Of a stretch of DNA of 64,000 bases, positions 12,653 to 23,190 are shown in pieces. Numbering within the stretch: the stretch's first letter is position 1; each line of letters opens with the position of its first letter. Made by a program: the position numbers and the translations under genes. The stretch covers positions 2,542,001 to 2,606,000 of the forward strand of contig JAHLKI010000001.1 of assembly GCA_025602905.1 (NCBI GenBank). Reading direction: 5' to 3'. The DNA comes from Phlyctochytrium arcticum (lineage: Eukaryota > Chytridiomycota > Chytridiomycetes > Chytridiales > Chytridiaceae). The notes beneath the pieces were generated by a model. The model saw nothing but the letters and a program-made list of their open reading frames with translations. It was not told where the DNA came from and made no database searches.

Positions 12653-14453
12653 ATGACCGCTACGACGAGTCTGAATCCCGGATTCAACTTTCCCCGGGAA
12701 TCACCCCTTCCTCCAATTCGCGGCCTCGACAGTGGACTATCCTCGCCAGTTCGTCCGAGTACCGTCCACCAACTACAACTCCAGCAACAGCAACAAGCGG
12801 CCGATGATGCCAGTTCAGGATTTTCGAGCAGTAAACTTACCAATGTTGAAGCCCAGCGGATCATGTCTGTTTTGGTGGAAGCACAGCGCAAAGTTCAGCT
12901 GATTGGGCTCTTACCGGATGTGATGGATCGGAGAATGGGCACTGTCTTTTCGGCGGACACTTTCTCAACGATAACGGTAGGTTAGCATTCAATTGCTTCC
13001 CCCCTCCACTCCCCGAGACAGTACACAAATATCGCGAATCCCTGTTGGAAGGAGGCACGGGTCGGGAGAAGGCTCATCAGCCTGCTACATCGTTTTGTTT
13101 GTTTTTGCTTTGATTTGTTTATGACAGTTTTTTTTACATAGTTTGCTGCTCTGCCCCAAATAGGAATTACGATCGGTTGAAGACAAGTACAGTGCAGCAA
13201 TTGAATTGCGAGGGGACAGTCGAAATCGAGATTCTGTGCCAGTAAGTTGCGGAAATCTTCCTCAAGATGATGCACGATTGGGTTAAATCCGATCGGTCAT
13301 AGGGAGAGGTCAAGGATACAGCACGACAGATCCGGCAGGCGACCCGCGGGCTAGTTCGACATTTCTTGCAAAATCCCAGTGCGACCAGCAAATTGAGATA
13401 CTTGAAGTCGACCAAGACGGTGTCTGTAACGCGTTTCGAGCAACTTCTTCAAGAGGTCAAGATGCTGGTGTATGAGCGTTTGGGCACGTCTGTAGAGGAA
13501 GAAAAGGCGAAACAGGACCAACTGTCTATAATCATTGCAAAGGAGCAAAAGGTTTGGCTTGGGATTTCATTTCGGATTTCGGAGTAAATTGAACGCCGGT
13601 GTCATATTTTAGACAAGCAGCGAGGTCCGGGCGTTAAAGGAAGAGTTGGACAAAGCTCGAAAAGAACGAACAACAGACATTAACAAAAAGAACGAGATCA
13701 TCCGTCGTCTGAAAGGTAGGACCAATACATTCCGCCTACAATACGATACCCCCTCATCCAAAAAATTGAAATCCAGAGGAATTGCGGGATATCAAGCAAC
13801 AAGCTGAAGAGACAACCAAGCGACTTGAAGCCCGTTCCAAGCAAAAGGAAGACTCTGATTTGCAGCAGTTCCGAGACAAGGAAGTATCGTTATCAGCCGA
13901 TATCTCCTCTCTCAAGAGCAATCTACAAGATCTTGTAAAACGACATGGGGAGGAGGAAGCCCAATTGCGGAAACGAAAATTCAAGATTGAATCTGAAGTG
14001 GAGAATTGGATCCACAAGTATGATCAGGATATGGAAGAGAAGCAGACTGAATTGGAAGATATCACGGTACGGACAAGTTGTTTGCATTCTTGCATTATTG
14101 TTGCAAGTGTTAACTTTCAGTGCAGGCGATTTATCTGGAGGAGAAAGCTCAACTCGACGAGCTTCAAGCGAGACATTCAGAGCTCCGAAAAGAATATGAA
14201 ACCATTATGGAGGAGCGACGAGTTGAAGATGAAAAGACAAAGGAGCGTGAACGGATACTTCGGAGGCAGACCAACGCAGCCATTCGCATCCAGGCTTGGT
14301 TCAAAGGGTATCGTGTTCGACGAGATATGCTCAAGAAGAAAAAGGTAGGTTGGCAAAGTACTTTTCATGGAAAGCAATATCTGAATCATAATTTGCTAGA
14401 CGGACACAGCAAAGAAAGGTGGAAAGGGTAAAGGAAAGGGGAAGAAAAAGTGA
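12653..14453 (+). CDS. DRC9: Nexin-dynein regulatory complex subunit DRC9 (IQCG-like), 7 exons
   Basis: Part of the axonemal complex that coordinates dynein activity between doublets. Exons 12653-12976, 13164-13241, 13303-13551, 13613-13715, 13777-14066, 14126-14344 and 14400-14453 give 438 residues, against 443 in human IQCG. Order: proline/glutamine-rich N-terminus with a five-Gln run, a conserved block IMSVLVEAQRKVQLIGLLPD, long coiled coil, one IQ motif (AAIRIQAWFKGYRVRRDM) near the end, and a Lys/Gly tail (GGKGKGKGKKK) as in animal orthologues. IQCG proteins bind calmodulin through the IQ motif; the calmodulin gene lies 3 kb away. Head to head with ODAD3, convergent with the next gene (112 bp between stops). 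Confidence 0.9.
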
Positions 14454-14565
14454 TAATGTACATATAATACCAAATTTACATGAATGTCTGCATTTAGTCC
14501 CAACTGTCGCACACTCCGCATCAGCATTAAAGAAAATTGATTCCAGTAGAGTTAGGAGACCACGC

Positions 14566-15837
14566 TCAGCTACGGAAGTGGCCCAGACTCTGGATGTATA
14601 CATCCGGTTGGACCTCTGCCTTCGCGAGCTTTTCAGGAGTGGTGACGCCTTCAGCAGTTTAGCAAAACGAACGGAATCTTCTTCGGGTTGAAATTTACCT
14701 GTCATGACCAGAAGTGTCTTCAAACCCCCGGCTTTACCAAATGCAATATCTGTATCCAAACTAGAAAGCGCGGATTTGTTAGATAAATAGTAGCAACCAC
14801 CCAATTTACCGCCCCACTCACCGGTCCCCAATCATACAAGTCCGGGATTTATCAAGATGGTATCTATCAAAGGTGGGTCAGCGATTCGGCTTTAGTCCAA
14901 CATCCATATGCCACCCACTTGTTGACAATCACATCAAGCATGGGCTGATGAGGTTTGCCCAAAATCACCGGCTTTCTATCCATTGGAGCGGCCAATGCTG
15001 CGAGCAGGGCTCCCGTACCCGGATAAACTGTTCCCCCAGCCGGAAAGGTCAAATCACTATTGGTGGCGAGGAAGTGCACATTCTCGTCCGAGTGAAGGTA
15101 GGTAAATGCTTTTGCAAGCTTTTTGTAGTTGATGTGGAGATCAAATCCCAGCAAAACTGCTCCGACGTCCGTGTTGTGTTTGATGTGGCCCATATCGTTC
15201 ATGTCGGCGAGATTTTCAGTGTCGTCCTAAAAAGATACATGGATTTGGTCAACATGATTGGTTTGCTCATTGATACTGGGAACAGTCTCACCTCTGTGCA
15301 ATACTGAATTCCTTCCGACTCCAGCTCCTCTCGAACTCCATCCATTCCAATGACATACACCTTCTTATCCTTTGGAAAGTTGAGGACATTGGCTATATAA
15401 TAAGCCGCCGCATAAGAAGATCCAAAGATTTCCTCCTAAACTAGACTGTTAAATCATGAGGGTGATTAAATGTGCTCTCTTCTCATACATGTGAGGCATG
15501 AATGTTGAGGGATGCGAACTTTTTAAGGTATGCAGATCGGGACTTTGTAGAGTTGTTTGTTACGAACAAAAGTCGCTTGCCCTGGTTGCCAACAAAATCA
15601 GGTACTCTTCCATTCTTCTTTTGTGTTGGTGTCCCTTACCTTTGCCCGTAAGATATCCAGCACCTCTTGGACGCCTTCAATTGTGTGGTTCCCCGACCAA
15701 ATAACACCTATGTTCCCGTTGAGTAAGGCGGCCATCCATAGGTAATGTATGCGCTTACCATCGCAGTCCAGCAGAAAGGTGTCTATTGAGTCGATAAAGT
15801 CTTCAATAGCCTGCTTGTCCTTGAGTTCGGTGGCCAT
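14566..15837 (-). CDS. PHO13: HAD phosphatase of the PHO13 / phosphoglycolate phosphatase family (8 exons)
   Basis: Mg-dependent haloacid-dehalogenase phosphatase; relatives repair or remove phosphoglycolate and similar side products and cleave p-nitrophenyl phosphate. Exons 15759-15837, 15640-15707, 15489-15581, 15292-15435, 14919-15226, 14822-14863, 14699-14760 and 14566-14648 give 292 residues, typical of the family. Motif I is FLLDCDGVIWSG with the nucleophile aspartate, formed across intron 1. Motif II is LLFVTNNSTKSR. The cap holds VGAVLLGFDLHINYKKLAKA. Motifs III-IV are ILGKPHQPM and CMIGDRLDTDIAFG. The start MATELKDKQ gives the usual short N-terminus; an in-frame ATG 90 bp upstream exists. 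Confidence 0.9.
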
Positions 15838-16744
15838 TTTACAAGTGTTTTGCTTGAGAGACCAAAACCAAGATCGGATTTGTTTATAATCCCAGATATC
15901 GGAATTGGTTTTGTCATCAAATTCCAATGAGCCCGGAAACCCCTGCCTGAAAGTACTTTAACTCGCTTTCGGGTATCCTTACCTCTATTTTTGGACACTT
16001 GCAAACCATTTTCGGACAAAATGTAGACTCCCGCCCTTGTTGAGGATGCATCCAGTTGGGGAATTTTGACAGCACCAACAAGGCACTCCAAAACCCCACC
16101 CCAAGGAGAAACTCAACACTCGGTAACGAAAAAAAGTGCTACATTCGGCGGATCACGGAGTGCGTGCATTCTGTAAACGGATTGTGCTTGGATATAACAT
16201 AGCTATTTGGTTCATCATCGATGTGGTTCCTCGCTGTCACCTTGGCCAATGGACTGGGGTGTAGAAAGAAAGGCTGCGCGTACGCATCTCAAGATTCCAC
16301 AAAGGCTGGCTACATTGCCCCCAGCGCAAATATATCAGAAAATGGCCTGTCACGTCGATATTGGGTATCGTTAATTCGTTGGTCCTACGAAACGACTACC
16401 ATCTGAGTGTATTATTACGGGCCAATCACGTATTCTCGTCGTCTACAAGTCATTGAAGTTCAAGGCAAAAGGCATTGAAACTGCTATTCAATATGGCTCA
16501 GCATCCCTCGAGCGCATCATCAGCAACGCCGTTCAGGATTGTTATTGATCTCGTCGGCTATTGGAACATTGGATGCCAAATGTTTGTCCGTACGAATCGC
16601 TTTGGCGCTTAGCATACTCCTCCGGGATACCTGCCTTCATAGTACCTCTCAGATAGGCATCGCATCACCAATCATCCCTCTTCCGGCTTGCACCATTTCT
16701 GACTTTTCCCAAGCGCTTGACCTGACTCCGCACCACAAGGCCAA

Positions 16745-16810
16745 AAACCCCTATAAAAGCCGGCCCTCTTCCGCCCCCCCGCCCCCCCTCCACCGTTCTT
16801 TTCATTGTCT
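16745..16810 (+). promoter_or_regulatory. TATA-box promoter-like site
   Basis: CCCCTATAAAAGCC is followed by a long pyrimidine tract and CACCGTTCTTTTCATTG, the layout of a TATA-dependent start site. A TGACTC (Gcn4/AP-1-type) hexamer inside CCTGACTCCGC lies about 25 bp upstream. Only a 27-codon frame (ATG near 16860) follows. Confidence 0.35.
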
Positions 16811-17386
16811 TCTGTGCGGCCTTCACCGGGTGCAACCTAACGTACGGGATCTTTTGCGATGCCACATAGGCCGGAGCTTGAAATATTCCCACGCTTCCCT
16901 CAAATCGCTGTGTGGCCGGTGGACGCATCTTACATCGGTTGACCAAGAAGGCGGACTGAGTGTACAAAGTCTGGTCCAGTCTGGGTTCTGGATATTTGAT
17001 CCATACAACATGATTGCCGATAAAAATGAATCCTGAACATGCTTGCGGACCGGACGATATTATATGAACCTGACAATCGATCTGTCCCGCTACAGACCTC
17101 TGCACCGGCCGGGGTGATAGTCGATATCCGGGAAGCCGTGGTTTGAACTTTGAATAGCAAAAGAACTCTGGCGAACTCCGAGTGTAAACCAAAATCCGAA
17201 ATGTCACACTCGAAACACCCCGCGCTATCCGCTTTGCCCAAAATCTACACCCCAGCTCAAAGCTACTTTAGTCTTTATTCGTTCATTGTGTAACCCAAAA
17301 TGGGCTCAAAATCAACCGAAATGGGTTAAAGTCGACGGTCGGAGGTCTATCCCGTTGCACATGTCGGGCGCGTTCGGAAACGCAAA

Positions 17387-17438
17387 AATAATGCATTATT
17401 TGGGGCCGATAATGCATTATTTGCCAAAACGCATTATT
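17387..17438. repeat. Palindromic AATAATGCATTATT repeats
   Basis: A perfect 14-bp palindrome AATAATGCATTATT (17387-17400) is followed 8 bp later by ATAATGCATTAT (17409-17420) and then by a half copy GCATTATT (17431-17438). The spacing of about 22 bp is regular. Confidence 0.7.
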
Positions 17439-17904
17439 ACATTGAAAAGGTGAAGCCAGCGATAAAACCTGAAGTTCGGATTCTGCTGGCAACTTTACCA
17501 CCACCATACCGCTAAACACAGAGAGTCTGGTTCATAGTTCCGGGCGATCATTCCCGTGTGATGCAAAGTATAGAGGTGGCCAGACTAGCATGCATACCTC
17601 TGAGGACTCAATTCACCATGGTGGTGGATACTGTAGGCTCAAAGATCCCGGGAATATTATCTCTTCCATCTGATGCCATCAAGACATTTTACATGTACCA
17701 TTCATTCCCTTCAGAGGTTCAGACTTAAGGAGGTTCATCTTTTTGACAACAACACTGAAGCAACAAAGGCAAAGGGACATTATAGCAAGATGCAAAAGTA
17801 GGAGTGGTATAGATATAGCATTTGAAGCAAGAGAATGTATAGACAAAGAGCAAAGTACAAAGTACAAAAGAGAACCCAGACAAGCAGTGGCCACCTTCAC
17901 TTCT

Positions 17905-18132
17905 TTAACGACGCGAAATCACTGCATCCACCCACGTCGGGAAACCATATTTAGTTCGACCGTTTGCCATATGGTCACCGGCCCCCAGTGCTCCTTCATC
18001 GAGCGACGCCCGCCCTCGGTCAGCAAAGTACACTGCCCCTCTGCACAGTGCAGCCGCTGGCACCAACCATTTACTTACGCCAGCGACGGTCCGGCTCGCC
18101 CACATGGGGACATCCGAAAAATACGACCCCAA
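17905..18132 (-). CDS. Possible small protein of 75 residues, unrecognised
   Basis: An open frame starting MGSYFSDVPMWASRTVAG lies downstream of a good TATA site on the same strand (CTATAAAAGG at about 18413). No family is recognised. It has one cysteine and no signal peptide or clear membrane span. A GTGAGT splice donor just upstream (about 18148) and GTAAGT inside the frame make the gene model uncertain, and it may be a chance frame in a leader RNA. Confidence 0.2.
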   Translation of the reverse strand: MGSYFSDVPMWASRTVAGVSKWLVPAAALCRGAVYFADRGRASLDEGALGAGDHMANGRTKYGFPTWVDAVISRR

Positions 18133-18149
18133 TCACCAAACATACTCAC

Positions 18150-18425
18150 CTAGAGAGGCCTGATCCGCAAAGTCCAGATGATACCGAGCCAAGTCCTTGT
18201 TGAGAGTGCCAAAGTAAGTCCTGATGATGAAGCCGAGCCAAGTCCTGATGATGCGAGCCAGTCTTGATGATAAAGCCGGAGAGCCAGGTCCTGATGGTCC
18301 TGATGATGAGAGAGAGACCAAGTCTTGAGAGGGAGAGAGAGAGAGTCGAGTTCGAGTCTTGATGAGAGTGATGAGAATGATGGGGGGAGAGCAGAGCGAC
18401 GGTGCCCTTTTATAGTTTTTGGGGC
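18150..18425 (-). promoter_or_regulatory. TATA site and repetitive CATCATCAGGAC leader
   Basis: On the minus strand CTATAAAAGGGCACC is followed by a pyrimidine-rich stretch with CT repeats. About six diverged copies of a roughly 25-35-bp unit built on CATCATCAGGACTTGGCTCG come next, and the block ends at a splice-donor-like CTAGGTGAGT. This looks like a promoter and a repetitive untranslated leader. Confidence 0.35.
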
Positions 18426-21400
18426 CCTTCCCCAGCCCCGTCGCAACTAGTGCCGGGGGAGTCGCAGATGCTCCGTAGACCCCATAAAAATGTGCCGTTT
18501 GCCACGGAAAGACCGTTTAGGTTTCAGGGATGCGTGTGTTATGCGCTGTATCCAGCCCGGCCCGATATGGGATGATTGGAGCGGGAAAAAAAGAAGTCCC
18601 TGAACGAAGATGACCCCGGATGACAAAGTCATCGTAGCCCGTGATGGCCGTAGCTGTCGGCTGGATATGAATCCATAGCATATGGACATCCGCGCCAATA
18701 TTGACCGACGGCGAGCCGAGTAGGAGAAAGCAATCCGAAAATGTCGAGTATGGTCGAGGTGCTGAATGTCTGGGGCAGAATGTCTTGGGCATCAAAGACG
18801 ACGACGACGGCGACGACGAGCGAGTTCTGACCGACGCGTCGGGGTGTCGGACGCGGAAAAACCAAAAATGTTTTCCGTGCCCTGTCCCTGAATCCATGAA
18901 GGCCGCGCTCAAGCCGAGAACATTTCACTCAGCACGCCGCCATCCATGCCATGCCGAACAACGACGACCAATACAATGTATCTGGAAATGGCCAAAGTAG
19001 CTGCAGTGGAATATCTGGAATCTAGCCATGATAATATGGAAAGTGTGGTATGCTCCGAGTGGGCGGCCAATATCCGGATGCTGGAGGAACAGCGAGGAAA
19101 ATGCCGGGGGGTGGTGGTCGTAACGAGCAAAAGCAACGACAACGACGATGAAGACGGCGACGAGACAAAAAGCTATCATGTGTGCCTGCTCCGGTATTCT
19201 TTAACGAGGTCCTCGTCGCGGCGGGCTGCTGCCAATCTCAAATCAATCAGCTAGCCAGCCCCCGACAGACTCGTCCAGGAATTGTACTTTCCAACGACGA
19301 CCACATACCACTGTGGCTCCTGCGGAAATGGCCGGATATCCTGTAGCGCAACGCAAATCGAGATCTATCGCAAGTCGGACTTTTCTGCTGTCCAGCCAGG
19401 AGGAGTTACAGCCGGCCCAGGTCAAGGTGTGAAGCGAGCCAGAGGCAGCAAATGTCTCCTGCGCCTGCGACCGAGAATCCAATGCCAGCAACGTGGAGAC
19501 GGCCAGATGGACTGTAGTAGACGATCATCCAAGAACCCTTGTTTCCAAAGCTCAAAAAGGGGCTCTATGCATAATCTCATCAAGACCGACGGAACTCTCA
19601 AGTCTCGACCGCCTCACCGCCCATACAAATCATTCATCGGATTCAAACACCAAATGACCAGCTGTCCATTTTCCGGAGTCGAAAACCTCCACCGGCCTGC
19701 CCGCTATATCCTGGAAGAAATGGAACTGATCATCTCGCGCCGCGCACATTCGTTGAATTTCACATCGCCCATTATATCCTGGAAGTTGTCGAGCTGATCA
19801 TCTCGCGCAACCCGGGGCCAGATTCTCCACACATTCAATAATCTTCACCTTCACAAGCAAGATGCCTGATGTCGGGCGCGCACCACGGACCTCAGCAACA
19901 AATATACCTTCACACACCTTTTGGCATCAGCAGCAAGAGGGACATCCAAGAAACAGGCCATCCACTTACCTAATTGCTCGCTCCCATAAAAGATCCGCAA
20001 GACATCTTATATCGCACGGTCGGACGCGGGAAACTCGGCTACAAAGGCAGATCAGGCACCGAAAGTTATTCAAGTCAATACTGTCAAGAGCCGGAACTCC
20101 GTCACCCTCTTGGGTGCATCACATTCAGTATTCACTCGTGGACGTACGTTGCCTTAAAAGGCGGCAAAGGAGCCCACAAGTGCTTGGCTTGGTCCAGTTT
20201 GCATAATCTCAATGCACACACGTCTGCTGAATTTGTATTTCAACTGTGCTCTGTTACTGGGACAGTAGCGTCCGGCCACCATCTTCCCAGCCTCCAAAAT
20301 AACAAAGGCGGGCCATCCTTCCTGATTGCTGGTGGCACGATCAATGTTCTGTCTTATATATTCAGTTGGGCGATTATGTACATGCGAAGAACGATAATAC
20401 CTACTGCGTGGCGTGGTACTTGAATCACTGAAAATATGTGGGCATGAGAGTAACTCAATTTCAACCAGTTGGCCATACTTTAAACTGTCGAGAGGGGATT
20501 TTAAATCAAAAAGGAAATAGGACAGAAAGAAGAAATCCTCCTGCAGCACTTTACATATACGCGCCAGAATTGACCCTCCATCACCCTCAAAAAGATCGGA
20601 GAAATAAATGTCCAAACATTGCGAGTGTTTTACGTGAGAAATTCCCCGCCGTTATCCTCGTTAAAGCGATGCGAACTCTTGGTATGACCACGATAAAGTG
20701 TTTGAATGGTACCCTCTATTGCAAAATCTCCCATCAATCATTTTTGACACTTAATCAGGCATTCGCATCCAAAATGCTGCGTTTCCCGAAAATAGGATTC
20801 TGTATATACATTCTCCATTAGCGACCATCAGCTTTCTAAAGCGGGAGGCCCAGGAGGCCGCGAGATTGATCTTTCTCTTGTACTTAATACATTTGTCAGA
20901 TTTCTGGACAAGTTTGTTTCAAGAGGATTCTGTTTTAAGACCGGAAACCTGGCTGTTGGGCGCATGTTATTTTCATCTGGATTCTTTTGACTAGAAATCA
21001 CTCTGATACGCCGACAGTAGCTCTCCAAATCATATCTCCATCAAGAATATGACGCCCTTACCGTAGTGGCTTCTTGCTTTTGTCATTAATTGGAACGCAA
21101 ATTCACCCAACATCTTTTGCTTGAGCTGGCCTTGCTCTTACCGTAGAGTTTGGGAGATTGCAGTGATTTTCCTGAGGTGCATCGCGGGAATCTACCACCG
21201 GCGATGTTGTTGATGTGGCCTGATGCGAGACTGGACATTCGCGGAGCTAAGGAAAATAACGGTGGGGCGTGATCTGTGCGATGAATGAATTCATATTGCA
21301 GGAAACAGTGTGTAAATTCCAACCGGACCGCGTTCAAAGTTTGCTTAAGCCTGGCGCCGTCTTTTACTGTTTCACCTCAATTCCTCTTTCGTGAGTATTC

Positions 21401-22474
21401 GTGCATTAGGACCGGCGCTACGGGAGCGTGGGAGAATCATATTGATGCCATGATCGTTTTTGCTTTGTCCACTGAAATGCGGGGAATAATCTGGTCGGTT
21501 GCGTATGGGGGGTATATCGGTCAAGAGAAGGTTCTCTTTTGTCATATCGGGAGGAAAGGAGAGATTTTGGCAGACGTCGCTCGCTCGGTAATGAAATTGG
21601 GATCTGAGTGCAGCTTGGTCTCTAAAAGGCCCCAAAGGTTGTGATGGCATCGGAGCCAGCTATCCTTCTCCTACCTCCCCAATAACTGTCTTTTGGTCCT
21701 GTTGTTGTTGCTGCTGTCCGTCGCGGAAACTGGCAGTTGGATCAAGGGCCATCATTGCTCGATTTGATGGCTTCCGTAGCGGTTGGCCGCTAGCTTTTTC
21801 CCGCTGCTGTTCTAGTCGTAATAATTGTTGTCGTTGTGGTTGTGTGCTGTCGGTGTGATCTTTTTGAATCCGGTCGCTTTCTCCTGCAGCTGCGCCGCTA
21901 ATGACAAAGATCCAAAGCCCCGTTTTGCGTCGCTGAACCGAAGACAGCGGTTGAAAGTAGTTCCAGCGCATTGAGAGAAGACCCACTATACGACATTTAT
22001 GGCAGAAGACGTTGTTGACGGGTGCGGCAAGGACTTGAGGCTGAACCAACTACGGAAGACTCGGACACGGAGAACACGGAAAAACAAGGGCGGAAGAGAC
22101 TTTGACGAGCAAGACGAGGACGAGGACGGTAACGACAACGACAACGAAATTGACAGCCTCGCACCGTCATGGAGCCAGTGGAATCCTTCCACAGATAGTC
22201 CACACATCTTCTCGGAGCTTTTCAGTACCAGACCGTCCACCATGCATGCATAGTTTGCTGCTGCCCACACCGCTCCAACTCACCGAGATCATGACCAAGT
22301 ATCCGGATGGACATGATCCACGAGCAGACGTCCCATACCAGTCTCCAGTCTACCAGATGGCGGAGATTGCTTGGATGCAAGTCCCCGGGCTAGTCAAGAT
22401 ACTTTTGTCGCAAAATACATTCTGCCCGCTACCGAACGTCGTCCGCCACGCGTTTCGTGGTGACCTCAGCAGCC

Positions 22475-22640
22475 CAGCCTGACTCCGCTCACGTTAATTT
22501 TGGCCGAATCATCTGCTGCGCTTCCGCAAATACATTCTCCGCCAGCAAAAAAGGGCTGACACAAGCACCTCTCGCCGGGATATAAAAAGGCTCGCTCGCC
22601 CCGATTCCCCCTTCCCTTTTTTTCTTCATGGCGATTCCTC
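22475..22640 (+). promoter_or_regulatory. TATA-box promoter-like site
   Basis: GGGATATAAAAAGGCTCGC is followed by a C/T-rich tract and TTTTTTTCTTCATGG. CCTGACTCCGC occurs about 100 bp upstream, the same 11-mer found before the 16.75-kb TATA site. Only very short open frames follow. Confidence 0.35.
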
Positions 22641-22811
22641 TTCGGAGGTGAAAAGGACTGCCGCGGGCGAATAGTAAAATGGCTGGAGCTCGCGGCTATA
22701 CTGGCTGTCCCCCCTGTACACTGGACCTTCACGTAGCTCACTCTGCTTTGGGACCAATGCACAGGGTGGGCAGCCGGAGGGCCTTGGTTTGTGTTGTGAT
22801 ATCTTGACTTT

Positions 22812-22899
22812 TGTACAATCATAATATACATACTCTTTTTGAAATACACACTACATTTTATTTGCAACAATGTCCCTTGGCCTTTTGCCTCTGTCTGAT
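22812..22899. repeat. Direct repeat, copy 1 (duplicated 3' end of the seven-span gene)
   Basis: Closely matches 23087-23178, with a core of about 34 identical bases from TACACACTACATTTTATTTG through CAACAATGTCCCTT. On the minus strand it contains GCAAATAAAATG, a poly(A) signal. Confidence 0.85.
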
Positions 22900-23086
22900 G
22901 CTTCCCTTGAGTTCTCAATAAATGCAAAACGTACATACTTTCATGCTGCACGGCTGGAAACTTGGCCAAGCCTAGTTACCATAAGTGACACTGCGCATGC
23001 TCCTGGCGCCATCTCACGGATGCCGCACTCCCCCAATATGCTGATGGAGAACTGCAGGCGGTTTCTCGATGAGAATGGAATGGCAT

Positions 23087-23178
23087 TGTACAATCTCATA
23101 TACATTTACTCTTTTTCGAAAATACACACTACATTTTATTTGCAACAATGTCCCTTCTCCGTTTGCCTTTTGTCTGAT
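23087..23178. repeat. Direct repeat, copy 2 (3' untranslated region of the seven-span gene)
   Basis: Starts 12 bp beyond the stop codon (23191, minus strand) of the seven-span protein gene and includes its likely AATAAA poly(A) signal. The other copy is about 275 bp further downstream in gene orientation. Confidence 0.85.
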
Positions 23179-23190
23179 CAACTGATACTA

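Larger units (their letters stand above)
15838..22811. other. Gene-poor region of about 7 kb
   Basis: No protein family is recognised on either strand. Open frames of 60-180 codons overlap in several frames (for example 16665-17207 -, 19282-19797 +, 20154-20615 -, 22466-22969 -) and none shows domain signatures or credible splice joins. The stretch contains three TATA-box sites with pyrimidine-rich leaders (16752 +, 18413 -, 22580 +), a cluster of ATGCAT palindromes (17387-17438), short diverged repeats (18150-18310; a roughly 40-bp unit repeated near 19705 and 19772) and GC-rich blocks. It could hold non-coding RNA genes, small fast-evolving genes or decayed mobile DNA. No inverted terminal repeats, transposase or tRNA gene is seen. 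Confidence 0.5.

Noticed and set aside
12653..14453. Reading DRC9 as a generic myosin-like or IQ-motif protein
   Set aside because: Length, N-terminal block, single IQ motif position and the Lys/Gly tail all match IQCG/DRC9.
16665..17207. Minus-strand open frame of 180 codons in the gene-poor region
   Set aside because: It overlaps an equally long plus-strand frame, crosses a TATA promoter and a poly-C tract, and shows no domain or splice logic.
19282..19797. Plus-strand open frame of 171 codons
   Set aside because: Composition is basic and repetitive, it contains a local DNA repeat, and there is no similarity to any family I know.
20154..20615. Minus-strand open frame of 153 codons ending SQALVGSFAAF
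   Set aside because: Parts look protein-like but other frames here are similarly long, and no conserved motif is seen. Left as not supported.
22466..22969. Minus-strand open frame of 167 codons
   Set aside because: It runs through the TATA site at 22580 and the direct repeat, and is most likely a chance frame in GC-rich DNA.
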